A stretch of 64,000 bases of DNA from Anaerolineales bacterium. Its GTDB lineage: Bacteria > Chloroflexota > Anaerolineae > Anaerolineales > RBG-16-64-43. The translations under genes and the position numbers were made by a program. The notes below the pieces were generated by a model that was not told the DNA's origin, made no database searches, and saw only the letters and a list, made by a program, of their open reading frames with translations. Below are positions 27,337 to 37,010 of the stretch, in pieces. Location: contig JAFGCU010000009.1 in assembly GCA_016932475.1 (NCBI GenBank), positions 16,225 through 80,224 of the forward strand, in the 5' to 3' direction. How positions within the stretch are numbered: the stretch's first letter is position 1; every line of letters starts with the position of its first letter.

Positions 27337-28773
27337 TCAGGAGTGCCGGTAGACATCCCACTCCAGATACCGCCCGAAGGCTTCCTCGACGGCCGGCGCG
27401 CACTCGGAAATGTTGACCGCCGTGTGATGCTCGAACCCGTTGTTGCAGATGTATGCCAGCAGCTTCTGGAGGTTGGGGATTTTCACCACCCCGTACCCGC
27501 CGAAGGTTTCCAGCTTGTCGGCGGTGAGTTCCCCTTCGCCCACATACGCCGTCACCACGCCGCGCACGTCATCGGTGGAAACGCGGCAGTAGGTGATCTT
27601 CCCGCTCCGCAGCCGTCCGACGACGGTGCCGTAGGTGTTTTCCTTTCCGACTGTCCCGGCGATGATCGCCTGATAATCCATGACGGGCGTTTCACCCGGT
27701 TTTCCGTCCGCGAAGAGATCCTTCGGCAGATTCGAACAGTGGAAGATGACGGCTTTGTCGGGGTCGCCGCCGTAATTGTTGTTCCAGTCGACCAGCGCCG
27801 AGGGTTTTCCGGTCGCGAGGACCATCGCGTACATGCCCACCAGGCCGGAGATGTCGGTCTCGCAGGCCGAAGGCATGAGGTCGTTGCTCATCATGCTCAT
27901 CAGCGTGCAGGGAACCACGCCGTAGAACTCCTCCATCGCCGTCCAGCATTGCAGCGCGCTCGCCGCGAGGCCGTTCTCTTCGATCCATCCGTCGATCACC
28001 CGCCCGAGCTTGGCCATCTTGACGAGCGCCTGCGTGTCGACCCCCTTGGTCGGCACGTAGGCTTTGATCGCATCCAGCTTGGCCTTCACCCCGGCGTCGG
28101 AATCGGCGAGCTTGTGCGCCCGCCCGAAAATTTCCGAAAGGTCGACCGTCTCGACCGAGATCCCGCTCCGCTCGAGCAGCTTCTCGCTGTAGCGCACGGT
28201 TTTGAAGGCGGCCGGACGCGCGCCGATCGCCCCCAGCCGCGCCGAGGCCAGCCCGCGCACGATCCGGCAGGTCCCGACGAAGGTGCGCAGGTCCGCCCGG
28301 AAAGCGTCGCTTTCCGGGTCCATCGTGTGCTGGCTCGTCAGCGTGTAGCGGATCCCGTACTGGCGCAGGTTGCTCGCGCACGACATCTTGCCGCAGAAGG
28401 AATCGCGCCGGTCCGCGGAGGTCATCCGGGAGGCGTCGTCGGGGAAGGCCTGGATCAGAACCGGCACATTCAGCCCGGACCAGCGCAGGGCGTTGGCGAT
28501 CGCGGTTTCCTCGCCGAAGTTCGGGAGCGTGATCAGGATCCCGTCGATCTCCTCGCGGTGCGCCTTGAACAGGTCGGCGCACTTGCGCGAATCCGCGAGG
28601 CTGAACACGGCACCGTACTGGGTATCCTCCGGGGCCAGGCAGACCGCCCGGATGCCTTCCTGTTCCAGAACCTTAAGGATGGTCTTGCGTCCGCTTTCGC
28701 TCAGATGGCCCGGGAAGAAACCGCGGTTGCCCACAACCACGCCCAGCGTCGGCGCTTTGATAGCTGCCTTCAT
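27337..28773 (-). CDS. L-fucose/L-arabinose isomerase-family protein
   Basis: A 478-residue protein of the FucI-like family (COG2407), whose members interconvert aldoses and ketoses with a divalent metal. Visible blocks are a Rossmann-like N-terminus (APTLGVVVGNRGFFPGHL), ILITLPNFGEETAIANAL, the glutamate-bearing AMEEFYGVVPCTLMSMMSN, ACETDISG, and the C-terminal FEHHTAVN. The ATG at 28773 has GGAGG four bases upstream. It follows araA by 37 bases. Having both AraA and this enzyme suggests the cluster handles two sugars. Confidence 0.8.
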   Translation of the reverse strand: MKAAIKAPTLGVVVGNRGFFPGHLSESGRKTILKVLEQEGIRAVCLAPEDTQYGAVFSLADSRKCADLFKAHREEIDGILITLPNFGEETAIANALRWSGLNVPVLIQAFPDDASRMTSADRRDSFCGKMSCASNLRQYGIRYTLTSQHTMDPESDAFRADLRTFVGTCRIVRGLASARLGAIGARPAAFKTVRYSEKLLERSGISVETVDLSEIFGRAHKLADSDAGVKAKLDAIKAYVPTKGVDTQALVKMAKLGRVIDGWIEENGLAASALQCWTAMEEFYGVVPCTLMSMMSNDLMPSACETDISGLVGMYAMVLATGKPSALVDWNNNYGGDPDKAVIFHCSNLPKDLFADGKPGETPVMDYQAIIAGTVGKENTYGTVVGRLRSGKITYCRVSTDDVRGVVTAYVGEGELTADKLETFGGYGVVKIPNLQKLLAYICNNGFEHHTAVNISECAPAVEEAFGRYLEWDVYRHS

Positions 28774-28810
28774 ATCGCCTCCATAATGCGCCGGCTTCCG
28801 GCGGTCCTGG

Positions 28811-30316
28811 TCACAACCCGCGGGCCAGCGCGTAATACATATCGTTCCAACGAAGCTCCTTGCGGAATTCCGAAAGGTTCGTTTCCTTGCCGATCGCGAG
28901 GAATTCAATCCCGGCGATTTCGGCGAAATCTTCCAGGTGCTTGCGCGTCACCACCTGGCTGAAGCCGGTGTGGTGTGCGCCGCCGGCCGCGATCCACGCC
29001 CCGGCCGCCACCTTCAGATCCGGCCGCGGGATCCACACCACCCGCGCCACCGGCAGCTTGCCCATCGGCAGATCGGGCGGGACCACGTCCACTTCGTTCA
29101 CGAGCATCCGGAAGCGGTTGCCCATGTCCAGGAGCGTGGCGTTGACCGCCGGCCCGCTCCCGACGTTGAACACCAGCCGCGCCGGATCCGCCTTGCCGCC
29201 GATCGAAAGCGGATGCGCCTCGAGCGAAGGCTTGGCGTCGGCGATCGAGGCGCAGACCTCGAGCATGTGCGCGCCGAGGACCTTCATCCCGTTCCCCCCG
29301 AAGTGGTAGGTGTAATCCTCCATGAAGGAGGTGCCGCCGGTGAGCCCGGCGCCCATCACCTTCATCGCCCGCACGAGCGCGGCGGTTTTCCAATCGCCTT
29401 CCGCGCCGAACCCGTAGCCGTCCGCCATCAGCCGCTGGACGGCGATGCCGGGCAGCTGGACGAGGCCGGTCAGGTCCTCGAAGGTGGTGGTGAACGCGTG
29501 GAAGCCGCCTTCCGTTAGGAAGGCGCGCATCCCGAGCTCGATCCTGGCCGACTCGCGCAAGGTTAGGTTCTGCTTGCCGTCCTTGCGCAGCGCGTCGCCG
29601 ACGGTGTATTCGTCCATGTAGCGCCCGATCTGCGCGTCGATCTGTGCCGGCGTGACCGCCTCGACGTACTTCACCAGCTCCCCCACCCCGTAGCCGTTGA
29701 CCGAATACCCGAGCCGGATCTGCGCTTCGACCTTGTCGCCCTCGGTGACGGCGACGTCGCGCATGTTATCCCCGAACCGGGCCACCTTCCCGCCCTGCGC
29801 GTCGTGCCAGGCGCTGGCCGCGCGGGTCCAGGCGCCAAGCTCCGCCTGTACGTCTTCGTCCTTCCAGTGGCCGACGACGATCTTGCGATTAAGGCGCATC
29901 CGCGATCCGATGAAACCGAATTCGCGGTCGCCGTGGGCGGACTGGTTGAGATTCATGAAGTCCATGTCTATCTCGGACCAGGGCAGTTCCTTGTTGTATT
30001 GGGTGTGCAGATGGAGGAACGGTTTGCGCAGGGAGGTGAGGCCCGCGATCCACATCTTGGCGGGCGAGAAGGTGTGCATCCAGGTGACCACCCCGACGCA
30101 CTTCGGCTCGCGGTCCGCCTGCTGGCAGACGTCGTGGATCGCCTCCGGGGTGGTGACGACCCCTTTGAACTCCACCCGCACCGGGATGCCGCGGGCCTGC
30201 GAAAGGCCCTCGGCCATCTCGCGCGAATGCGCCGCCACCTGGCGCAGGGTTTCGTCCCCATAGAGGTGCTGGCTCCCGGTAACGAACCAGACTTCGAATT
30301 CCTTCAGGTTGATCAT
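28811..30316 (-). CDS. araA: L-arabinose isomerase
   Basis: A 501-residue enzyme of the expected length that converts L-arabinose to L-ribulose with Mn2+. The start [16 protein letters not shown] is diagnostic. [31 protein letters not shown] and the catalytic glutamate regions [18 protein letters not shown] and FMEDYTYHF follow. AGGIEF-type C-terminus ([10 protein letters not shown]) completes it. The ATG at 30316 follows GAGGAAAGG. It is in the centre of the minus-strand pentose cluster. Confidence 0.97.
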   Translation of the reverse strand: MINLKEFEVWFVTGSQHLYGDETLRQVAAHSREMAEGLSQARGIPVRVEFKGVVTTPEAIHDVCQQADREPKCVGVVTWMHTFSPAKMWIAGLTSLRKPFLHLHTQYNKELPWSEIDMDFMNLNQSAHGDREFGFIGSRMRLNRKIVVGHWKDEDVQAELGAWTRAASAWHDAQGGKVARFGDNMRDVAVTEGDKVEAQIRLGYSVNGYGVGELVKYVEAVTPAQIDAQIGRYMDEYTVGDALRKDGKQNLTLRESARIELGMRAFLTEGGFHAFTTTFEDLTGLVQLPGIAVQRLMADGYGFGAEGDWKTAALVRAMKVMGAGLTGGTSFMEDYTYHFGGNGMKVLGAHMLEVCASIADAKPSLEAHPLSIGGKADPARLVFNVGSGPAVNATLLDMGNRFRMLVNEVDVVPPDLPMGKLPVARVVWIPRPDLKVAAGAWIAAGGAHHTGFSQVVTRKHLEDFAEIAGIEFLAIGKETNLSEFRKELRWNDMYYALARGL

Positions 30317-30535
30317 GGCCTTTCCTCGCCTTCCGCCTTGGGTCGTGCCGGTAACCGCATCGCGCTCGCCACAGGAGCCCGCGGATGCGTACTCCGCCGC
30401 TGTGGATGAAATTTCCGATGGATTTTTCGGGAATACCTGTGCGGCACACACTCAGGGAAGCGCCCCCCCATGACCGGCTGAGCCCGTGCATCCCTTTGCG
30501 GCGCCGCGCCGGCGGTTTCTTCCCGCGCCCCGCCG

Positions 30536-31450
30536 CTAATGCGCCGTGATGTCGACCGCGTAATTCGCGAACAACCGCTGTTTGCCCGTCTCCACGGAGA
30601 GCAAGATGTAGAGCCCGGTGACCGTGGCGGGAACCTTAACCTCCGTCGTCCAATCCGTCTTTCCGCCGGACGGGGTGATCGGCACAGAGACGATGTCGGG
30701 CGTCTCGTAAAACCCGTAGATGATGCCGTCGCTTCCGATGACCGGAGGATTGCCGACATGGACGTACGTCGGGTATTCGCCCGGATTTTCCGTCTCCCAC
30801 GAGAACGTCAGAGCCTCGTCCGTGCGTTCGATCCCGATCAGCGTAAGGACGACTTTATTCAGCGCCGTGATCGGCTCATCCTCGGCGTGGATCAACCCCG
30901 CGAGGGATTCTGCGACCGGAAACGTCAGGGCGGCATCGACGGAGTCCAGATCTACCGTCAGCTTGCCGGAGCCTTTGTTCTTTTCCTGTTCGTAATAGTT
31001 GTATTCGCCCGTCACATAGGTGTAATCCAGGGCAAGCGTGGATCCGGGGGCCGCCTCCGCGCCCGCGCACTCGACGTAGATCATCTGCACCTTCTGTTCG
31101 CTCTTTTTCCCGCCGATGAAACCGCGCATCCGGAACCCGGGAGCCAGGCGGTGTCCGCCGCTCGAGACGAATACGGTCGTGCAGTCGGTCCGTTTGCCGT
31201 CTGACGTGAGCACGGCCGGTTTGGCGGCCGCCTGCATCGCGCTCCAATGCCCGGTGTCGTTGTGGATGGCCAGGTCGATGTGCAAATCCCCGGTCTCGGA
31301 TTTTCCGATGCTCGTGGCCTGCGCGCTCCAGCCCCTGTTTTCCCCGTAGGACACGCCCAGGGATTCCTCCTCCGGGAGGACGATGTACTCGCAGGCGAAC
31401 ACGAGGAACAGGCCGGCCAGGAGCGGAAAGTAGGCAAATTTATTTCGCAT
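30536..31450 (-). CDS. Lipoprotein of unknown function in the pentose cluster
   Basis: A 304-residue protein with a lipoprotein signal ending LFLVFAC (Cys about residue 20). The rest is beta-rich: a first domain (DLHIDLAIHNDTGHW...VSSGGHRLAPGF) resembles DUF4352-like Ig folds, and a second (LTLIGIERTDEALTFSWE) also looks Ig-like. AAGGAG lies four bases before the ATG at 31450. It sits between the transporter genes and araA on the same strand. A role in holding sugar or transporter at the cell surface is possible but unsupported. Confidence 0.65.
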   Translation of the reverse strand: MRNKFAYFPLLAGLFLVFACEYIVLPEEESLGVSYGENRGWSAQATSIGKSETGDLHIDLAIHNDTGHWSAMQAAAKPAVLTSDGKRTDCTTVFVSSGGHRLAPGFRMRGFIGGKKSEQKVQMIYVECAGAEAAPGSTLALDYTYVTGEYNYYEQEKNKGSGKLTVDLDSVDAALTFPVAESLAGLIHAEDEPITALNKVVLTLIGIERTDEALTFSWETENPGEYPTYVHVGNPPVIGSDGIIYGFYETPDIVSVPITPSGGKTDWTTEVKVPATVTGLYILLSVETGKQRLFANYAVDITAH

Positions 31451-31555
31451 CGTTCGTTCTCCTTCCAACAGGTTCGTCAATTCCCGCGGCGATACCTGCC
31501 GCTATCATGCTCCCGCGCCGGTGGCGCGGGCGGTCTTCATGCGCCTGCCCGGCCG

Positions 31556-33124
31556 CTAGTCGAATTTCGGGACAAGGGCGTAGATCAGCGTCACCACATC
31601 CCAGTAGCGGGTGGGCGCGTCCGTGCCGCCGTCCACGCCTTTGACGGTCTTGACCTGCCCGTCATACAAGATGGTGATGTAATACCCGTAGCATTGCCCG
31701 CAACGGGTGTGCCAGGTATCGTAGAACTCGTCCGTATACCATCCGAGTTCGTCGATCGCCGCCAGCAGCGCCTGCACTTCTTCCGGGGTGATCTGCTTCT
31801 CGATCTTGCTCGTCCCGTTGTCGCCCACGATCCGGCCGTCGCTGTAGATCACATACAAAACGTCGGTGCAGTCCGGTCCGCCGTTCTTTTCGTAGGTCAG
31901 GACCGCGCCCGGTTCCAGCATCAGCCGGGCGGCCTCCTCCTGGCGGAAGGCCGGATCGGTGCAGCCCGCGGCCGCGCCCCCGCCCTGCGAACCCTGGATC
32001 GCCCGGACGAGGAATATCACCGCGATCAGCGCAACGACCACGCCGCCTGTCGTCAGGATCAGCTTGCGGCGCCGCGCCCAGAAGGATCTCTCCTGGCCGG
32101 CCGCGCCGGATTCGCCCGGCAGACGGGCCCGCCGCGCCGCCAGCTGGCTTTGCACGCCGATGAAGATCAGGGTCAGGGCGCCGATCACGATCCGGGTCCA
32201 CCAGGAGGAAAGACTCCCCTGGAACTGGATCAGGGTCTGGATCAGCACGTTGACCAGCACGCCGAACAGCGTTCCGAACATGTATCCGGTGCCGCCGGAA
32301 AGGAGTGTGCCGCCCATGACCACCGAAGCGATCACGTCCAGTTCGAACATCTGGGCGTACAGCCCGTGCCCGGACATGACCGCGATCGAGAGGGTCAGCC
32401 CCGCCAGCGCCGAGCAGAAACCGCTGATCGTGTAGACAAGGACTTTGGTCGATTCCACCGGCAGGCCCATCAGCCGGGCGGATTGCTCGTTGCCGCCGAC
32501 CGCATACACCGAGCGTCCAAAGCGGGTGAATTGGCAGACGTAGATGGCCACTCCCACGACGACCAGGGCCACGATGACCAGCGGGGAGATGAAATCCCCG
32601 GTCCGGGCGGCCGGATCGCTTAAGCCGGGGATCAGGAACTTGGTCTGGCCGAGCACCTTCCACCACCAGTTGTTGATCGCGATCGCGTCGTCGCTGATGA
32701 AGAAGCACATCCCGCGCGCGAACCACATCCCGGCCAGGGTGGCGATGAACGGCTGGACCTTCATGAAAGCGATGAAGCTGCCCATGGTCGCGCCGAGCGC
32801 GATACCCATCAAGAGCATCAGCAGGATCACGAGCGCCGGGTGCATCCCGCCCCGCAGCAGCGCGGCGGAAGCGACCGTCGTGAGCGCCACCACGCCGCTG
32901 ACGGAAAGGTCGATCCCGCCGGTGAGGATGACGAAAGTCATGCCTACCGCGCTGATCAGCAGGAAGGGGTAGTTGCGGAACATATTGAAGAACACCTGCG
33001 GATCGCGCATGCTCGGGAACGCGGCCAGGCCGTAAATGTACGCGACGATGAACAGCAGTACCGTCGCCGAAAGCGGTATGAACCGCCGGTATTTGGAAAC
33101 AAGGGAGCCGATTCGCGGCATCAT
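31556..33124 (-). CDS. YjfF-like sugar ABC permease with an extra C-terminal domain
   Basis: A 522-residue protein. Residues about 1-335 are a complete ribose/galactofuranose-type permease (MTFVILTGGIDLSVSGVVAL; VMGGTLLSGGTGYMFGTLFG). A further membrane segment (LILTTGGVVVALIAVIFLV, about 355-373) then leads into a soluble domain of about 145 residues with VLYVIYSDGRIVGDNG and two close cysteines (HTRCGQCYGYYITILYDG). That tail resembles DUF6438-type domains and is absent from ordinary permeases. Its start overlaps the previous permease stop (ATGA), so translation is coupled. Confidence 0.85.
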   Translation of the reverse strand: MMPRIGSLVSKYRRFIPLSATVLLFIVAYIYGLAAFPSMRDPQVFFNMFRNYPFLLISAVGMTFVILTGGIDLSVSGVVALTTVASAALLRGGMHPALVILLMLLMGIALGATMGSFIAFMKVQPFIATLAGMWFARGMCFFISDDAIAINNWWWKVLGQTKFLIPGLSDPAARTGDFISPLVIVALVVVGVAIYVCQFTRFGRSVYAVGGNEQSARLMGLPVESTKVLVYTISGFCSALAGLTLSIAVMSGHGLYAQMFELDVIASVVMGGTLLSGGTGYMFGTLFGVLVNVLIQTLIQFQGSLSSWWTRIVIGALTLIFIGVQSQLAARRARLPGESGAAGQERSFWARRRKLILTTGGVVVALIAVIFLVRAIQGSQGGGAAAGCTDPAFRQEEAARLMLEPGAVLTYEKNGGPDCTDVLYVIYSDGRIVGDNGTSKIEKQITPEEVQALLAAIDELGWYTDEFYDTWHTRCGQCYGYYITILYDGQVKTVKGVDGGTDAPTRYWDVVTLIYALVPKFD

Positions 33125-34203
33125 GACGTTGCTCCTTTCGGCGCGACGATCCTGCGGATGAAGCCCCGCACCTGGTCCGAATACAGAACAATGACGAAGA
33201 TGACGAACAGGCCCTTGATCGCTTGGATCGCAAAGGCCGGGACCCCGACCGAGAGGATCGAGGTGGTCATCGCCTGGATGACCAGCGCCCCGACGACGCT
33301 CGCCAGCAGCGAGAACCGCCCGCCCGACATGAGGGTCCCGCCGATCACCACCGCGAGGATCGCATCGAGCTCCAGCGTCAGGCCGATGTTGTTGGCGTCC
33401 GAGGTCTTGATGTTGGAACTGGCCACCAGCCCGGCCACGCCCGCACAGAATCCGCAGAACGCGTAGGCCAGCAGTTTGATTTTCTTCTCATCGATGCCGC
33501 TGAAGAAACTCGAGCGATAGTTGATCCCCACCGATTCGATGAACATGCCGATCGCGGTCCGCCGGGTGATGACCCAGGACACCAGGAAAACGAAGGTGAC
33601 GATATACAGCGGGAACGGCAGAACGACCCAGCCGTTGCCGATGAAGGCATACGGGTCGTAGAAGATCTGGATCCGGATTCCGTTGGTGATCAGCTGGGCG
33701 ATCCCGCGGCCGGCGATCATCAGGATCAGGGTCGCCACCATCGCCTGGATCCGCCCGTAGGCGACCAGCAGGCCGTTCCACAGCCCGCAGACGGTGGATA
33801 TCAGAAGCGTCACGAGGATCACCAGCCACAGCGGGGAGTATGTGAAGTGCGGATCGAAGACCAGTTTCTGCAGGTTGGGCGGCAGTTCCGTGGCCAATAC
33901 ATACGGGTTCATCATCAGCGCCGCGACCGAGGCGGCGATCGCCATCACCGCGCCGACCGAGAGGTCCACCCCGCCGGTGGCGATCACCATCGTCATCCCG
34001 ATCGCCAGCAGCATGATCGAGGACCCGTTGCGCAGGACGTCGATGATGCTGCCGTACAGGTGGCCGTCCATCGTGCTGAAGCTGAAGAATCCGGGGACAA
34101 CGATCAGGTCGAACAAGAGGATGATCGCCAGGGCGAGAAACGGAAAGAACAGCCGGCTCTCGGTGATCGATCGCCAATTAAGGGGCAGTTTGGATGTTTT
34201 CAT
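33121..34203 (-). CDS. YtfT-like sugar ABC permease
   Basis: A 360-residue membrane protein with about ten segments and the conserved blocks GMTMVIATGGVDLSVGAVMAI and LDAILAVVIGGTLMSGGRFSL of the BPD-transp-2 family (ribose, galactofuranose, arabinose permeases). It would pair with the downstream YjfF-like permease. The ATG at 34203 overlaps the TGA of the ATPase gene by four bases. An insertion of about 40 residues (NPYVLATELPPNLQKLVFDPHF) enlarges an outer loop. Confidence 0.92.
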   Translation of the reverse strand: MKTSKLPLNWRSITESRLFFPFLALAIILLFDLIVVPGFFSFSTMDGHLYGSIIDVLRNGSSIMLLAIGMTMVIATGGVDLSVGAVMAIAASVAALMMNPYVLATELPPNLQKLVFDPHFTYSPLWLVILVTLLISTVCGLWNGLLVAYGRIQAMVATLILMIAGRGIAQLITNGIRIQIFYDPYAFIGNGWVVLPFPLYIVTFVFLVSWVITRRTAIGMFIESVGINYRSSFFSGIDEKKIKLLAYAFCGFCAGVAGLVASSNIKTSDANNIGLTLELDAILAVVIGGTLMSGGRFSLLASVVGALVIQAMTTSILSVGVPAFAIQAIKGLFVIFVIVLYSDQVRGFIRRIVAPKGATS

Positions 34204-35783
34204 TCTACGCTCCCTGCCATCACTTTCATGACCTTCTGCTCGTCCGTCTCGCCGGCGAGTTCGTTCACCTTCTCCCGGTCGCGCATCACCACGATCCGGT
34301 GGCTGGTGCGCATCACTTCTTCGAGCTCCGAGGAAATGAACACGCAGGATTTGCCCTCCTCGGCCAGCGTCAGGACCAGTTTCTGGATTTCGGTTTTGGT
34401 GCCGACGTCGATCCCGCGGGTCGGTTCATCGAGGATCATCACCTCCGGGTTGGCGGCCAGCCAGCGGGCCAGAATGACCTTTTGCTGGTTCCCGCCCGAG
34501 AGGTTCTTCACCGCCTGGTCGGCCGAGGGGGTGCTGATGTTGAGCAGCTTGATGTATCGTTCGGCAATCTCATACTGCTGCGCCATGCTGAGGTAGCGGA
34601 GCCAGCCCCGGCTGGCCTGCAGCGCGAGGATGATGTTCTCGCGGACGGTCAGGTCGTCGACGATGCCCTCGCCCTTGCGGTCCTCCGGGCACAGCACCAC
34701 GCCGCGTTTGATCGAATCCAGCGGCGAGAAGTCCCTGACGGCCTGGTTTTCCACGACCAGGGTGCCGACGTCCGGAGTTTCGGTGCCGTACAGGAGCGAG
34801 GCCATTTCGCTGCGCCCCGAGCCGAGCAGCCCGGCCAGCCCGACCACCTCGCCGCGGTGCAGGTCCAGGTCGAAGGGCTTGATGGCGCCGGCGCGGCCCA
34901 ATCCGCGCGCGGTCAGGCAGGGTTCCTTTTTAATGGTTTTCATCGTGCGCAGCTTGATCTTGGTCATTTCATCCAGGCCGGAGAGACTCCGGCCGATCAT
35001 CTTGGCGATCAGGTCGAGGTGCGGCAGCTGGCGGGTGTCGTAGGTTCCCACCAGTTTCCCGTTGCGCAGGACCGTGATCCGGTCGCTGACTTCGTACACC
35101 TGGTTGAGGAAGTGGGTGATGAACAGGATCCCCACCCCCTGCTGTTTGAGCTTCTTCATAACGTCAAAGAGCTGACGTGTTTCATCCAAATCCAGGCTGG
35201 AGGTCGGTTCGTCGAAGATAAGGATTTTCGCGTTGGAGATTTCCAGCGCGCGCGCGATGGCCACCATCTGCTGGATGGCCACCGAATACGACCCCAGCGG
35301 CTGCGTGACGTCGATATCCACGCCCAGTTCGAGAAGGAGTTTCTTGGCGAGCGCGTTCAAAGTCTGCCAGTCGATATAGACCAGCATGCGAAGAATTCTT
35401 CTGGCGGACGGGCTCATACCCTCTAAATTCACCTTCCACCACAGAAACCGCATCGGTTCGCGCCCGATGAGGATGTTTTCGGAAACGGACAGGTTCATGC
35501 ACAGGTTGTTTTCCTGATAGACCGTGCTGATGCCCAGATCCACGGCGTGCTGCGGGGAGCGCACGCGCGTATCCCGTCCGAATAGCGTGATCGTGCCGGT
35601 ATCCGGATGTTCCACGCCGGTAAGCACCTTGATCAATGTGGATTTTCCGGCGCCGTTCTCGCCCACCAGGGCGTGAATCTCGCCCTGCTTCAGGGAGAGC
35701 TCCACGCTCTCCAGGGCTTGCACGCCCGGGAAGGATTTGGAAATCCCGGTCATTTTCAGGATGGTGTTATCGGTTTCCGCCAT
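34200..35783 (-). CDS. Sugar ABC transporter ATPase with two nucleotide-binding domains
   Basis: A 527-residue ATPase of the RbsA/MglA/YtfR type. The first domain has Walker A GENGAGKST (41-49), signature LGSYSVAIQQMVAIARAL (degenerate) and Walker B KILIFDEPTSSLD. The second has a degenerate Walker A (GLLGSGRSEMASLL), signature NLSGGNQQKVILARWL and Walker B VMILDEPTRGID. This asymmetry is normal for the class. It energises the two following permeases. A gap of about 125 bases separates it from the binding-protein gene. Confidence 0.95.
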   Translation of the reverse strand: MAETDNTILKMTGISKSFPGVQALESVELSLKQGEIHALVGENGAGKSTLIKVLTGVEHPDTGTITLFGRDTRVRSPQHAVDLGISTVYQENNLCMNLSVSENILIGREPMRFLWWKVNLEGMSPSARRILRMLVYIDWQTLNALAKKLLLELGVDIDVTQPLGSYSVAIQQMVAIARALEISNAKILIFDEPTSSLDLDETRQLFDVMKKLKQQGVGILFITHFLNQVYEVSDRITVLRNGKLVGTYDTRQLPHLDLIAKMIGRSLSGLDEMTKIKLRTMKTIKKEPCLTARGLGRAGAIKPFDLDLHRGEVVGLAGLLGSGRSEMASLLYGTETPDVGTLVVENQAVRDFSPLDSIKRGVVLCPEDRKGEGIVDDLTVRENIILALQASRGWLRYLSMAQQYEIAERYIKLLNISTPSADQAVKNLSGGNQQKVILARWLAANPEVMILDEPTRGIDVGTKTEIQKLVLTLAEEGKSCVFISSELEEVMRTSHRIVVMRDREKVNELAGETDEQKVMKVMAGSVE

Positions 35784-35910
35784 TGTTCCACCTGCTTTCC
35801 GGAGAAAACGCCATTCGGTCCGGGGGGAGAAGCAGCTCGCGCCGCTTCTCCCCCCACTTGCGCAACTTCCGCTTCAGGATGCTTCCAAGCTTATGGAAGT
35901 TGCCCGCGGT

Positions 35911-36888
35911 TTAGTACTTGCGCTGGGCGAAGACTTCCGCCAGGTTCGGATCGGTCGAGCGGAAGACGCCTTCCTGCGAAGGAACCCACTTGGGCAGCGT
36001 TTCGCCGTTGAGCGCCTTCAGCGCGGCTTCGTAGACCTGCGGGGCCAGGAGCGGATTGCACTCCACGGTCACGTTCAAGGTGCCCTCGACCAGCGCCTTG
36101 AAGGCGCCGGCGGTCGCATCGACCGAGAGGATCTTGATGTCGACGCCGGGCTTGAGGCCGGCTTCCTGGATGGCCAGGATCGCGCCGAGACCCATCTCAT
36201 CGTTCTGGGCGAACACGCCCTGGATGTCGGTGCTCTGCTTCAGCCAGGATTCCATGACAGCCTTGCCTTCGGTGGCGCTCCAGTTGGCGGTCTGGGTCTG
36301 GGTGATGACGATGCCGCAATCGCCCATCTTCTCGCGGAAGCCCTGGCCGCGGTCCTTGGCGGCGGAGGAGCCGACGTTGCCGACCAGCTCGACCACGTTC
36401 TTGGAGGCGCTGCCTTCGAGCAGTTTGCACATCTCGTCCGCGGACTTGCGTCCCTCTTCGGCGAAGTCGGAGCCGATGTAGGTGGCGTACAGATCTTCCG
36501 ACGCGTCGATGCGGCGGTCTTCGAGGACGACGATCTTGCCGGCGTCCTTGGCTTCCTTCAGGACGTCATCCCAGCCCGTGGTTTCCAGGGCGGCGAGCAC
36601 GATGACGTTGACTTCCTTGTCGGCGATGAAATTGCGGAACGCCGCGACCTGGTTCTCCAGCTTGTTCTGCGCATCGTAGAATTTCAGGAGGAGGCCAAGC
36701 TCACCCGCGGTTTCCTTGAAGGAAGCGGTGTTGGCGGCGCGCCAGCCGCCTTCCGAACCGGTCTGAATGAACCCCACCACCATATCGCGGTAGGTGTAGG
36801 TCTTCTTCGCGCCGCCGCTCGTGCCCGAGCACGCAGCGAGGAGCAGAACCGCCATTACGGAAACAACCAAACCTAGGATCTTCTTCAT
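35911..36888 (-). CDS. YtfQ-like sugar-binding lipoprotein
   Basis: A 325-residue periplasmic-binding protein of type I with a lipoprotein signal (LLLAACSG). It closely follows the galactofuranose-binding protein YtfQ of E. coli in order and words: VGFIQTGSEGGWRAANT, TTGWDDVLKEAKDAGKIVVLEDRRID, NVVELVGNVGSSAAKDRGQGF, GKAVMESWLKQ, NDEMGLGAILAIQEAGLKPG. The ATG at 36888 has GGAG nine bases upstream. Its ligand is a furanose or pentose by family; L-arabinose fits the cluster but is inferred. Confidence 0.9.
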   Translation of the reverse strand: MKKILGLVVSVMAVLLLAACSGTSGGAKKTYTYRDMVVGFIQTGSEGGWRAANTASFKETAGELGLLLKFYDAQNKLENQVAAFRNFIADKEVNVIVLAALETTGWDDVLKEAKDAGKIVVLEDRRIDASEDLYATYIGSDFAEEGRKSADEMCKLLEGSASKNVVELVGNVGSSAAKDRGQGFREKMGDCGIVITQTQTANWSATEGKAVMESWLKQSTDIQGVFAQNDEMGLGAILAIQEAGLKPGVDIKILSVDATAGAFKALVEGTLNVTVECNPLLAPQVYEAALKALNGETLPKWVPSQEGVFRSTDPNLAEVFAQRKY

Positions 36889-37010
36889 GTTGCTCTTCTC
36901 CTTTCCTTTCTGGGAAAAATTATTTCTGAACGGAAGCGAAGCATCCTTGCGGAGGGCAGCACTTCGCATACTGTAGGAACCATTTCTTCCCGGCATACCT
37001 CCTCTCCGTT

